Shown: in pieces, positions 9,293 through 17,011 of the stretch
Position numbering within the stretch: position 1 is the stretch's first letter
Layout: every line of letters starts with the position of its first letter
Origin: Nocardiopsis sinuspersici
Lineage (GTDB): Bacteria; Actinomycetota; Actinomycetes; Streptosporangiales; Streptosporangiaceae
Assembly (NCBI GenBank): GCA_008638415.1
Contig: VWVT01000005.1
Coordinates: forward strand, 62,001-126,000
Length of the DNA stretch: 64,000 nucleotides
Direction: 5' to 3'
Program-made: the position numbers and the translations under genes
The notes under the pieces: generated by a model
The model's database searches: none
Told to the model about the DNA's origin: nothing
Seen by the model: the letters and a program-made list of their open reading frames with translations, nothing else

Positions 9293-9353
9293 GGTGATCT
9301 TGCTCTTGGCGTCACTGTGGAGCACCCACAGTGACGCCAAGAGCAAGATCACC
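9293..9353. repeat. Perfect 28-bp-arm hairpin, copy 1 of a GTGATCTTGCTC element
   Basis: Arms 9293-9320 and 9326-9353 are perfectly complementary around a five-base loop (AGCAC). The outer arm begins GGTGATCTTGCTCTTGG and shares this end with the elements at 32042 and 33162. It lies 48 bases beyond the stop codon of the leftward DUF397 gene. There is no T-run, so it is either an extragenic palindromic repeat or a factor-dependent terminator. Confidence 0.8.
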
Positions 9354-9401
9354 GCAGAGGGAGCCTCCTAGTTCACATCCACCACGTTTTCGGCCAGTCC
9401 C

Positions 9402-9644
9402 TTAGCCGCGGGCGATGACGAGGAAGGCGTCCCATTCGGCGGCGGGGAAGGGGAGGTGGCCCCTGGCCGGGTTCTTGGAGTCCCGGACGGCCGCGCCGCA
9501 GGGCAGGTCGGCGACCTCGACGCAGTTTTCACCAGCACCGCTGTGACTGCTCTTCCGGAAGCCCGTGGGGATGTGGGCGACCTCGACACAGTTCGGCGCT
9601 TGCCCGCTATAGCTGCTCTTGCGGAAAACCAGCTCGTTACTCAT
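9402..9644 (-). CDS. Small DUF397 protein with an internal duplication
   Basis: This is an 80-residue protein of the actinobacterial DUF397 family, which nearly always sits beside an XRE-type DUF5753 regulator. The family motif appears twice: FRKSSYSG...NCVEVA (residues 6-23) and FRKSSHSG...NCVEVADLP (residues 29-48), followed by the usual VRDSKNP and FPAAEWDAFL segments. The first half is therefore a partial tandem copy. The ATG overlaps the stop of the regulator gene (ATGA), so the two are translationally coupled. The BldB/WhiJ-like developmental or antitoxin-type roles proposed for such pairs are family knowledge, not visible here. Confidence 0.88.
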   Translation of the reverse strand: MSNELVFRKSSYSGQAPNCVEVAHIPTGFRKSSHSGAGENCVEVADLPCGAAVRDSKNPARGHLPFPAAEWDAFLVIARG

Positions 9645-10510
9645 CCGTCGCTCTCTAGGGATGCGAGCACGTCGGCGATGAACCGGGCGCTCTGCGTGGT
9701 ACTCAGGGCAGTGCCCTGGATATCGCCAAATGTGGCGCTGTAGCGGGCGACATCCTTGGGCTGCTCGAAGAATACTGAATCAGTCACGGTATCCACGTGG
9801 ACGATGGGCAAGGCCAGGTTCTCGGGGAACTCCAGGATGCTGAACGGGGCCACCAACGCCGCGTGGGAGCCTGCTGAGAAGGGGAGCACCTGCACATCGA
9901 TGTTGGGCATCTTCGCCATGTGCAGCAGATGCCTCACTTGCTCAGCCATGATCGATGAGTTACCGATCATGCGACGTAGCGCCGCCTCGTCCATGACCAC
10001 CCGTAGGTGCACGGGGTTGAACCTTGACAGGATTTCTCGCCTGGTCATGCGTGCGTCCACACGGTGGGCGATGTCTTTGGCATCGGTATAACGTCCGCCC
10101 TGGAACAGTGCTTCGGCGTATCCGGGAGTCTGGAGAAGCCCGGGAATCACGAGGCCCTCGAAGCTGCGAATGACGGATGCCTCGGCCTCGAAGTCAGGCA
10201 GGGCCTGCTCACCGAAGACCTCACGGTACTTGGACCACCAGCCTCGTTCCTTGGCATCGCGGGCCAGTGCGTGCATGGCCAAGCGCTTTGAGGGTTCGTC
10301 GATCTTGTAGAGATCCATGAGCTTGTCGAGGTCACCGGAAGTGATACGGCGGGTTTCGGTGGTCTCGATCTTGCTGATCTTGGACGCTGTCCACCCGAGA
10401 ACCTTGCCTGCCTGAGAGACCGTCAGCTTTGCACGCTCACGGCCTTGCTTGAGCTCAGAGACGAGAAGACGAAGCCTAAGGGTGGGGCTGTAAGGGATGC
10501 GCATGTCCAA
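9641..10510 (-). CDS. XRE-family regulator with DUF5753 domain
   Basis: This 289-residue protein has an N-terminal helix-turn-helix (about residues 12-60, with LTVSQAGKVLGWTASKISKIE) and a DUF5753 C-terminal part containing IPGLLQTPGYAEAL and the WSTYREVF-like segment WWSKYREVFGEQ. Such proteins are paired with DUF397 partners and are thought to modulate development or secondary metabolism in actinomycetes. It is the first gene of the two-gene leftward unit. The next gene diverges from it, and the 218-base gap between them contains the promoters of both units. Its codon usage is less GC-biased than most neighbours. Confidence 0.88.
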   Translation of the reverse strand: MDMRIPYSPTLRLRLLVSELKQGRERAKLTVSQAGKVLGWTASKISKIETTETRRITSGDLDKLMDLYKIDEPSKRLAMHALARDAKERGWWSKYREVFGEQALPDFEAEASVIRSFEGLVIPGLLQTPGYAEALFQGGRYTDAKDIAHRVDARMTRREILSRFNPVHLRVVMDEAALRRMIGNSSIMAEQVRHLLHMAKMPNIDVQVLPFSAGSHAALVAPFSILEFPENLALPIVHVDTVTDSVFFEQPKDVARYSATFGDIQGTALSTTQSARFIADVLASLESDG

Positions 10511-10728
10511 AGTCTAGGCCACTCATCCGATAATGTCGCATCTAGCTTGACTCTCGACAATATCGAGTCCACTATGGAGCTGTAGTCAGTGACGGAGGTG
10601 TAACACAGAGTCTCTGCTGGTCAGGCTACGCCGTGCCCCTTCCCGCTGCCGGGAAACGCGAAGGTCTCACTCCTGCGGGCACACCGAACCCCCGTTGTCA
10701 CTCCACACACGCAAGGAGTCTGTTCGTC

Positions 10729-11301
10729 ATGCTCGCAACCGTTCCCAAGCCCCCGATGCCTCCCCTTCCCGAGGTGACCGTGCCCCTCGCGGAGCTGGTC
10801 CCGCCCCGCTGCCGCCACTACTTCTCCGGCCGCTCGGACCGCGCCCACTACCGGACCCGTCGCTACGACTTCGGCGGATCGGCCCAGTACATGCCGCTGG
10901 TGCGCGCGTTCCTGGACACCTGCGCCGCCGAACGCGATGACGACTACCGCTACCTGTTCACCCTGCTCGGCTCCGAGCTCGCCAACAACGCTCTGCGCCA
11001 CTCCCGCTCAGGGCAGCCTTTCGGGGTCTACACCCTCACCTGCCAGCGCACCCGCTTGGGGCTTCACCTCACCTGTCGCGACCAGGGCGCGCGCGACAGC
11101 AGGCCGCTCGCCCTCGACCAGCGCTTGCACCTGCGGCCCTCGTCGGGCGGGCTGGACCTGGCCGCCGAATCCGGACGAGGGCTGGCCATGATCGACGCCC
11201 TCGCCACCTCTTGGGGCGACAACGGCATCTGCGACTACCGACAGGTCTGGTTCTTCCTGGCCTACGACCTGACCGACAGCCTCTGGAACGTCCAGCCCTA
11301 G
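10729..11301 (+). CDS. ATP-binding protein, anti-sigma-like HATPase fold
   Basis: This 190-residue soluble protein has the GHKL/HATPase fold used by actinobacterial anti-sigma-type serine kinases. The N box is LLGSELANNALRHSRSG, followed by a CRDQGARDS segment in place of the usual VxDxG box and then the ESGRGLAMIDALA G-box. The ATG at 10729 has an AAGGAG site 11 bases upstream, so upstream in-frame starts were not used. Its position beside an XRE/DUF397 pair is a common actinobacterial arrangement, and a partner sigma factor is not visible. Kinase activity is inferred from the fold. Confidence 0.8.
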   Translation: MLATVPKPPMPPLPEVTVPLAELVPPRCRHYFSGRSDRAHYRTRRYDFGGSAQYMPLVRAFLDTCAAERDDDYRYLFTLLGSELANNALRHSRSGQPFGVYTLTCQRTRLGLHLTCRDQGARDSRPLALDQRLHLRPSSGGLDLAAESGRGLAMIDALATSWGDNGICDYRQVWFFLAYDLTDSLWNVQP

Positions 11302-11413
11302 GCACCAACGCTGCTGCACGCAAAAGGGCCCAGGAAAGCGCGCCAACGCTCTTCCCGGGCCCCAAAACAATCCCGAATTCCGCTCACTCTCACATGTTCA
11401 GAAAGCAGGATCA

Positions 11414-11761
11414 GTGACGCATCCTATCCCCGCCTCGCGACCCTCCAGTGACCCGCTGTACCGTCCGCTGCCGCCGTTGCCCCGACGTCGCCCCCTGGTG
11501 GGCCCGTTCTGCCCGGTGTGCGAGCACCCCTCCTGCCGCCAGCGCCGCGCGGCACGCCTGCCCCGCCTGGGCGGCCAGCGCTCCGAGTTCGCCCGCGAAC
11601 ACGCCCGCGCCGCCGCTCTCCAGCGGTACAACCCGCACCTGATCGTCTGGTTCGGTGAGCAGACGCTGTCCTACTGGGTTGCTTCACCCGCCGGTCTGAC
11701 CGAGGCCCGGGAGCCGGGCGATCTGCTCCTTCTCCTGGATCCGGCGCCCACCTACGCCTGA
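11414..11761 (+). CDS. Hypothetical protein with short cysteine motif
   Basis: This is a 115-residue protein of unknown function. It has a proline/arginine-rich start, a CPVCEHPSC motif (residues 33-41) that could bind one metal ion together with further ligands, a basic central helix and a hydrophobic C-terminus. It starts at GTG 11414, 113 bases after the ATP-binding protein on the same strand, and ends only 35 bases before the duplicated CRISPR leader. A function related to the preceding regulator block is possible but unsupported. Confidence 0.55.
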   Translation: MTHPIPASRPSSDPLYRPLPPLPRRRPLVGPFCPVCEHPSCRQRRAARLPRLGGQRSEFAREHARAAALQRYNPHLIVWFGEQTLSYWVASPAGLTEAREPGDLLLLLDPAPTYA

Positions 11762-11795
11762 CGTGTACCGGCGGGGGTATGACCCGTGCTCCTGC

Positions 11796-11908
11796 CGGTA
11801 CGCTGCTGCCATGGTTTTCCGAGGACTACAGGTGCTGCCTGATTTGTCTGTTTTTCGAGAAGTTGGAAAAACGGCTGCTTGCCGCTGGTAAGTTTCCAGG
11901 TCAGTTAC
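11796..11908 (+). promoter_or_regulatory. CRISPR leader, copy A
   Basis: This 113-base stretch directly precedes the first repeat of array 1 and is 92% identical (9 differences, no gaps) to 13021-13133 before array 2. It contains the conserved dyad GTTTTTC-N9-GAAAAAC at 11850-11872 and an A/T-rich patch unusual for this genome. By position and conservation it is the leader carrying the array promoter and the integration site for new spacers. Confidence 0.8.
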
Positions 11909-12181
11909 GTGTTCCCCGCGCACGCGGGGATGGTCCCTACCGGTACGACCGGGGGTTGGCGACGATCTTGTGCTCCCCGCGCACGCGGGGATGGTCCCCG
12001 AGGAGGCCGAATGGCCTGGGTTCGTCTCAGGTGCTCCCCGTGCACGCGGGGATGGTCCCGGGCCGCCCGGGACAACCCTTCGGCCGACCGGGTGCTCCCC
12101 GCGCACGCGGGGACGGTCCCCGGTCGTGGGCGTCGTCGGGCTGCTCGGTGAAGTGCTCCCCGCGCACGCGGGTATAGACCT
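11909..12181 (+). CRISPR. Type I-E CRISPR array 1: five repeats, four 32-bp spacers
   Basis: Five 29-base repeats start at 11909, 11970, 12031, 12092 and 12153 with an exact 61-base period. The consensus begins GTGCTCCCCGCGCAC and ends GCGGGGATGGTCCC, the classic actinobacterial I-E type with a CCCCGCG/CGCGGGG stem. Spacers are 11938-11969, 11999-12030, 12060-12091 and 12121-12152. Repeat 1 has a T at its fourth base, repeat 3 and repeat 4 each have one substitution, and repeat 5 is degenerate over its last ten bases, which marks the leader-distal end. No cas gene is encoded in the window, so function would need a cas locus elsewhere. Confidence 0.96.
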
Positions 12182-12408
12182 GTTGCGTGTGAGGCGTATG
12201 TCTGAGATTCGCGACTTCGGCTAGCTGCTTCTTCTCTGGGGTCCGGCGTTCGTCCTCACCGAGTAGTGCCCGAACACCTGACGATGACTGCCTTCGGAGG
12301 AAAGGCGGTCACCGCCGCACTTGCATAGGATGCTCGGCTGTACGGTCATACCAGAGCCGCCTGGTCAGGACAGGTGCCCGGTATCCCATCAAGCACGGAG
12401 AACGCACC

Positions 12409-12618
12409 ATGACCGCGATGCCTATGGAACCCGAAGAAGGCCCTGGGGTCGGTCGTGACCTGAGAGGGTACGTGCTCGTCCCAGCTAGCTGGGTCGAGCA
12501 CTATGAGCAACTCATCGAGGAACACGATGATGCCGAGGCTGAGCGGATTTCCGCAGACGTCAAAGCTGGACGCGAACCAGTCTTCACCCATGACGAGGTA
12601 TGGGGAGACGACGATTGA
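12409..12618 (+). CDS. Antitoxin of a RelBE-like module
   Basis: This 69-residue acidic protein lies immediately upstream of a RelE-type toxin and overlaps its start. A short N-terminal segment leads into VLVPASWVEHYEQLIEEHDDAEAERI, which is typical of Phd/RelB-type antitoxins where a DNA-binding N-terminus precedes a toxin-wrapping acidic tail (FTHDEVWGDDD). A GGAG site lies upstream of the ATG. The small size, order and overlap support the antitoxin assignment more than sequence similarity does. It would normally repress its own promoter, perhaps around the TAGGAT at 12326-12331. Confidence 0.7.
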   Translation: MTAMPMEPEEGPGVGRDLRGYVLVPASWVEHYEQLIEEHDDAEAERISADVKAGREPVFTHDEVWGDDD

Positions 12619-12884
12619 GCGGCCGCTACGTCCTCCAGTACACCAATACCGCACGTAAGGGCATCAAGCGCCTCGACGGATCCGTTCGCAAGCGGGTACG
12701 GGCAGCGATCGAGGCGCTCGCCGATGATCCCCGACCGAATGGATGCGTCCAGGTCAAAGGCCACCCTGACATGTGGCGCATCCGCGTCGGTGGCTACCGC
12801 ATTCGCTACGAGCTCGATGATGGTGTTCTCGTCGTTCTGGTTCTTAAGGTTGCTCCCCGAGGCGGATTCTACGACGACCTGTAG
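12615..12884 (+). CDS. RelE/ParE-family toxin
   Basis: This is an 89-residue basic protein of the RelE/StbE toxin superfamily; members cut mRNA in the ribosomal A site or act on gyrase. It shows the expected order: VLQYTNTARKGIKRLD, a helix with KRVRAAIEALADDPRP, the core GHPDMWRIRVGGYRIRYELDD and a C-terminal hydrophobic strand ending LKVAPRGGFY. TTG 12615 overlaps the antitoxin stop (TTGA); ATG 12600 is an alternative giving five extra residues. The pair sits between two CRISPR arrays that share a leader. The module may stabilise this segment, which is inference. Confidence 0.85.
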   Translation: MSGRYVLQYTNTARKGIKRLDGSVRKRVRAAIEALADDPRPNGCVQVKGHPDMWRIRVGGYRIRYELDDGVLVVLVLKVAPRGGFYDDL

Positions 12885-13020
12885 CTCTCTCAGGGGAAGC
12901 GCGGGTAGTCAGGTCCAGCCTTGGCAGGCAGGGTGCCCACGCAGCAGTGACTCGACCAGTTTTGTTCCGATCCTGTTTTCGCCTGTTGGTGCATTACTGG
13001 TGGGAGATCGATGAGTCTCT

Positions 13021-13133
13021 CGGTACGCTGCTGCCGTGGTTTTCCGAGGGTCGCAGGTGCTGTCCGGTTTGTCTGTTTTTCGAGAAGTTGGAAAAACGGC
13101 TGCTTGCCGCTGGTAAGTTCCCAGGTCAGTTAC
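13021..13133 (+). promoter_or_regulatory. CRISPR leader, copy B
   Basis: This is the second copy of the leader, 113 bases, ending exactly at the first repeat of array 2. It differs from copy A at nine positions, all transitions, and keeps the GTTTTTC-N9-GAAAAAC dyad. Homology stops abruptly at 13021. Confidence 0.8.
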
Positions 13134-13223
13134 GTGCTCCCCGCGCACGCGGGGATGGTCCCCGGGGTGGACTCCCACCGGCGGCGGAAAAAGTGTGCTC
13201 CCCGCGCACGCGGGGGTGGTCCC
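13134..13223 (+). CRISPR. Type I-E CRISPR array 2: two repeats, one 32-bp spacer
   Basis: Repeats lie at 13134-13162 and 13195-13223 and flank a single spacer (13163-13194). Repeat 1 equals the consensus of array 1 and repeat 2 differs by one base (A to G) near its 3' end. The orientation is the same as array 1. A single-spacer array with an intact leader may be young, contracted, or a second integration site. Confidence 0.92.
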
Positions 13224-13546
13224 AATCCGGGGTGTTTCACGCTGTTTCCTTAGTGATGCACCGGGCCCATCAGCCACGCGCGTAGTCGCTCGGATGTCGA
13301 CGCAGACACTCCTCACCGAATTCGCTGCCATCTAATGGGCCAGTCAGTGTTTGCTCGCCGAAGGACGGGTAGGGGCCGGGAGAGCACCTGCGCGCCTCGC
13401 GGGCCACGGGGGACGGCCGTCACGGCTGTGTGGCCCAGGGATGACACGGCGCGGGTGCGGGGTCGGCGCCCACGGGGGTGAGCGCGCACGGCCCGCGCTG
13501 GACCGCCGGTATCGGGGGATCCGCAGGGTTCGGCGAGATGCGAGAG

Positions 13547-13580
13547 CCCCCGCGCAACCGAGTGTTGCGCGGGGGTTTTT
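13547..13580 (+). terminator. Intrinsic terminator with no gene in front
   Basis: Perfect 12-base arms (13547-13558, 13564-13575), a five-base loop and a TTTTT run make this the most classical Rho-independent terminator of the window. No protein gene ends upstream on this strand: 13224-13546 contains no supported ORF. The rest of the gap, to 13744, shows nothing recognisable. A small RNA ending here is a possibility. Confidence 0.8.
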
Positions 13581-13744
13581 CTCATGCCAGGCAGGGCCCG
13601 ATGCGAACTCCCTGACCCGCGCACCATCACCGCCTGCTGTTCCTGGGGAGAGCCACGTTGGGCAGCAGCACGGCCACAGCCGTCGCGACCCCACCAAGAG
13701 CCGGGCGGTGCGGGACCGAAGAAATTTCCCGGGTTCTCCCGGTA

Positions 13745-13933
13745 TCAGGAGGAAGATTCGCGGGCCCGGATGCCGCGGATCGTGAGCGTCAGCCATACGG
13801 CGAACACACCGATCAGGGCCGCGGCCGCCACGATGGCGTAGTAGGGGAAGTCGAAGGCCAGCACCGAAGCGGCCAGCGCGGTCGAGGCCGCCCCGAATGC
13901 CAGGTGCACTGTGGGCTTCACGATGTACGTCAC
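13745..13933 (-). CDS. Small two-helix membrane protein
   Basis: This 62-residue hydrophobic protein has two predicted membrane segments (about residues 8-28 and 31-53), each rich in alanine, with a short FDFPYY turn between them and a basic C-terminal end (RGIRARESS). I do not recognise the family. It stands alone: the next leftward gene is absent and the MerR gene upstream ends 286 bases away. The codon usage fits a real gene. Confidence 0.5.
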   Translation of the reverse strand: MTYIVKPTVHLAFGAASTALAASVLAFDFPYYAIVAAAALIGVFAVWLTLTIRGIRARESSS

Positions 13934-14219
13934 TTTCCGTATTGGAACGCTCTCGAACCTAACACCCGATCACCCCACATGGGTAAAAGCTGCAAAAGCC
14001 TGATGCATGGACAAAAGACATCCCCTGGCGGACGAAGTGCCTCCATGGCCTTCGGTCCGTCGACCCAAAAGCGGTCCCTGCGCTGCCGAAGAACGGTTGT
14101 GTATCACTCGTTGTGCTGAATGCAGGTAAGGCGCGTTCTTCGAGGGCACACTCAGGCAACGCCCGCAAAGACCTGTGGCTCACCGGGCACGGGGTCCAGA
14201 ACTCGGATCGGTGAGGCCC

Positions 14220-15236
14220 TCAGGAGTCGGTGGCCGGAGCGCGCATGGCATCGGCGATCCAGACGTAGGGAGCCGGATCGTCTCCGTCCTCTTCGGGCGC
14301 GGTCCCGTTGATCGCCGCCACCAGGGACAGGTACCGGCCGTGGGTGTCGTCGTACACGGGGCCCTCGGAGGCGGCGTCCTCTTCGGCGATCCGGCGCATG
14401 ATGTCGGGGGCCTGCCGGTATCCGTCGGCCATCTTGTTCCGGAACTCGGGGGTGAGCGGTATGCCGGACAGCGCCGTGGCCGCTTCCATGAAGCGCGTGA
14501 CGGCCTCTTGTGCCCAGGGGGACCGGGGGGACTCACCGGCACGGTACGCGGCGAGGACCTCCTCGATGAGCGGGACCCCGCTCGTGTGGACGAAGTCCTG
14601 GAACGGTGCGCTCGCCATGTCCCGTCCCTCCCTCGTGGAGTAGGTCTCCCGCAGGTAGGTGCGGACCGCGTCGCGAAACCCCGGGTCACGCACCAGGTCG
14701 GCCAGTTCGATCCAGGCTTCGAGCTGGGCGGCCGTGGGATCCGCGGACAGGACCGGCCGCATCATCCGCAACCGGTCGACGAAGCCGTCGGGGACGTCGA
14801 GGCCCTCGCCGACGCCGTTCCAGAAGTCGTCGATGATCCGCTCGCGTTCCTCGTCGGTCATCGAGACGAGCTTGTGCATCAGGTCGGCCTGCGCGGTCGT
14901 GCCGCCCTGCCTGATCAGGGTCCTGAGCACCGCACGCCTGGCCCGCAGGGTGCGCTCCTGGCGCTCGACGATCTCCAGGTGCGTGGTGAGCAGCCCGTGC
15001 AGGTCGGTCCTCCCTTCGAGCAGTCGGCGGATCTCCTCCAGGTCGGTGTCCAACTCGCGCAGGGTGCGGACGAGTTCCAGCCGGGCGATGGCGTCGATGT
15101 CGTACAGCCGGTGGCCGCCCTCGCTCATGCCCGTGGGCTCGATGAGTCCGGCGTCGGCGTAGAACCGGACGGCGCTGACACTCAGGCCGCTGCGGCGTGC
15201 GGCGTCTCCGATGGGGTACAGCTCTTGTTCGCGCAT
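14220..15236 (-). CDS. MerR-family transcriptional regulator
   Basis: This 338-residue regulator has an N-terminal MerR winged helix (YPIGDAARRSGLSVSAVRFYADAGLI, residues about 6-31), the wing GGHRLYDIDAIARL and a coiled-coil dimerisation helix. A long C-terminal effector domain of about 200 residues lacks the cysteines of metal sensors, so it probably binds a small organic ligand. The frame is open upstream of this ATG, but MerR proteins begin within a few residues of the helix, which fixes the start. A perfect dyad CTCAAG-N3-CTTGAG lies 17 bases upstream, consistent with autoregulation. Confidence 0.85.
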   Translation of the reverse strand: MREQELYPIGDAARRSGLSVSAVRFYADAGLIEPTGMSEGGHRLYDIDAIARLELVRTLRELDTDLEEIRRLLEGRTDLHGLLTTHLEIVERQERTLRARRAVLRTLIRQGGTTAQADLMHKLVSMTDEERERIIDDFWNGVGEGLDVPDGFVDRLRMMRPVLSADPTAAQLEAWIELADLVRDPGFRDAVRTYLRETYSTREGRDMASAPFQDFVHTSGVPLIEEVLAAYRAGESPRSPWAQEAVTRFMEAATALSGIPLTPEFRNKMADGYRQAPDIMRRIAEEDAASEGPVYDDTHGRYLSLVAAINGTAPEEDGDDPAPYVWIADAMRAPATDS

Positions 15237-15252
15237 GGAGCCACTGTGGGAC

Positions 15253-15267
15253 CTCAAGCGACTTGAG
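15253..15267. promoter_or_regulatory. Candidate MerR operator CTCAAG-N3-CTTGAG
   Basis: This perfect dyad lies in the intergenic region between the MerR gene and the divergent PPOX gene, 17 bases from the MerR start codon. MerR-type proteins typically bind such dyads within promoters of divergent targets. Confidence 0.6.
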
Positions 15268-15512
15268 ATGCAAGTCCGTTCGACGCGTAGGCCCACTCCG
15301 AGGGGCCCGTGCCCGGTGCGGGGTTCGGTACCGGCGTCGGACTTTCGCGGTTCGGCGGGCCCCGGACGAGCAGGCCGTGGATGATGGGCACGGTGGCAGC
15401 GGCGGCGCGGTGGTGATCGGGCGGTTCCGTGAGTCCTCGGGGCGCGGTCACGACCGGCCCGGCCCCGCACCGCCACGAACAGCCAGCACCCGGTCGAGAG
15501 GTGACCCCGAAC

Positions 15513-15944
15513 ATGACCGCCACACCGTTCAACCCGCGCGCGCTGCTCGCGGAGAGCCGGCTCGGCGTCCTCGCGACGATCAAGTCGGACGGACGCCCTC
15601 AGCTCTCACCCGTCATGCCCTTCTACGACCAGGAGGCCGAGGTCATCCACGTCTCGGTGACCGAGGGGCGGGCCAAGACGGCCAACCTGCGCCGGGACCC
15701 GCGAGCCGCACTGGAGGTCACCAGCCCCGACGGCTGGGCGTGGGCCACCGCCGAGGGCACGGCGGTGCTCACCGGTCCGGGGACCGACCCCCACGGCCCC
15801 GAGGTGGAGGCGCTGGTGCGCTACTACCGCCTCGCCTCGGGAGAGCACCCGGACTGGGACGAGTACCGGGCGGCGATGGTGTCCGACCGCAGGGTGCTCA
15901 TGACGATGACGGTCGACCACGTGTACGGCGCCAGGATCCGCTGA
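15513..15944 (+). CDS. PPOX-class F420/FMN-dependent oxidoreductase
   Basis: This is a 143-residue split-barrel flavoprotein-like enzyme. It starts with FNPRALLAESRLGVLATIKSDGRPQLSPV, the usual beginning of the PPOX/F420 family, and continues with RAKTANLRRDPRAAL, a segment that contacts the cofactor phosphate in related proteins. The C-terminus has VSDRRVLMTMTVDHVYGARI, also typical. Such proteins reduce small organic molecules with F420H2 or FMN. It is divergent from the MerR gene and a plausible target of it. ATG 15513 was chosen because the frame before it is low-complexity. Confidence 0.87.
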   Translation: MTATPFNPRALLAESRLGVLATIKSDGRPQLSPVMPFYDQEAEVIHVSVTEGRAKTANLRRDPRAALEVTSPDGWAWATAEGTAVLTGPGTDPHGPEVEALVRYYRLASGEHPDWDEYRAAMVSDRRVLMTMTVDHVYGARIR

Positions 15945-15961
15945 CGGCACTCGCACGCCGA

Positions 15962-15988
15962 TGCCCCCGGCCGTCCTGACCGGGGGCA
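15962..15988. terminator. Bidirectional hairpin between convergent genes
   Basis: Nine-base perfect arms (TGCCCCCGG at 15962-15970, its complement at 15980-15988) lie between the stop codons of the PPOX and hydrolase genes. Confidence 0.6.
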
Positions 15989-16008
15989 CCGCGGGGAGAC
16001 GAGCCGTG

Positions 16009-16908
16009 TCAGGCGGCCTTCGAACGGGCGCCCAGGTGCTCGGCGGCGAGGTTCCCCAGCAGCTCGGACAGGGTCCTCGGGTACTCCAGCGGCCCCATGT
16101 GCCCGGCGCCGGGGATCTCCCGCACCTCGCGGCAGTCCTTCAACAGCGAACCGATGTGGTGCGCGTGCCAGGGCGGGGTCAGCTTGTCCTCGGTCCCCAC
16201 CAGCACGACGGTGGGCGCCGAGATCTGCCGGGTGGACTCCTCCACCTCCAGCGTGGTCATCACGCCTCCCCACGCGCCCCGGGGCACGGGGGCGCACGCG
16301 TGCACCATCCTCATGCACAGCCGCACCATGCGCGGGTCCGACTCCCGGCCCATGATCATGGGCCTCAGCAGCGCGGTGGTGACGGGGTTGCTCGGGCCCA
16401 GGGGCAGGGGCGCCTTCAGGAAGACCTTCGAGCCGAGCGTGCCCAGCGGTCCGGGCAGCGGAATCGCGGTCGAGCGCTTGGGCAGTTGCGTGCATCCGGT
16501 GTTGGTGAGCAGCACCGCGGCGGCCCTGTCCTGGAACACCGGGTGCGCGCCGGCCGCCATGACGGTCATCCCGCCCATGCTGTGCCCGGCCACGACGGCC
16601 TTCCGCCCCTCGGGGACGGCCGCCTCCAGGACCGCGCACAGGTCCTCGGCCAGCTTCTCCGCGCCGTACCCCGCGCGGGTGATCGGCGTCTGGCTGCGGC
16701 CGTGGCCGCGCTGGTCGTAGAGCACCACCCGCAGGGACGGATCGAGTTCGCGCACCACCGGCCCCCACGAGGCCAGCGACGTCGCCCAGCAGTGGGCGAG
16801 GACCACGGTCGGCCCGTCCTCGGGGCCGCGTACCTCGACGTGCAGCAGCGTGCCGTCGGCGGAGCGCACCTGGAGTTCTCGGACCTGACCCACGTGTCGG
16901 GTTGCCAT
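16009..16908 (-). CDS. Alpha/beta hydrolase
   Basis: This 299-residue serine hydrolase has the canonical fold markers: oxyanion-side strand HCWATSLASW, YDQRGHGRSQTP, the nucleophile elbow GHSMGG, a late acid in VGTEDKLTPP and the catalytic histidine in PGAGHMGPLE. The sequence after the strand has the expected cap region rich in proline and methionine. Esterases, lipases and haloalkane-like enzymes share this fold, so the substrate is open. It lies between the MerR/PPOX pair and the monooxygenase set and points the same way as the latter, so it could hydrolyse a Baeyer-Villiger ester product, which is an attractive but unproven idea. Confidence 0.85.
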   Translation of the reverse strand: MATRHVGQVRELQVRSADGTLLHVEVRGPEDGPTVVLAHCWATSLASWGPVVRELDPSLRVVLYDQRGHGRSQTPITRAGYGAEKLAEDLCAVLEAAVPEGRKAVVAGHSMGGMTVMAAGAHPVFQDRAAAVLLTNTGCTQLPKRSTAIPLPGPLGTLGSKVFLKAPLPLGPSNPVTTALLRPMIMGRESDPRMVRLCMRMVHACAPVPRGAWGGVMTTLEVEESTRQISAPTVVLVGTEDKLTPPWHAHHIGSLLKDCREVREIPGAGHMGPLEYPRTLSELLGNLAAEHLGARSKAA

Positions 16909-17011
16909 CGGGGATACCTCTCACTCGGGGGCAAGGCGCGCCGGGGGAACTGACGGGGGTGCCCCCTCGGGCCGGCGCGTGCCCGAGGGGGTGTCTGGGG
17001 ATGCGGCCGGC

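Noticed and set aside
13351-13785. An open frame across the terminator at 13547
   Set aside because: It runs through a Rho-independent terminator and has no protein-like content.
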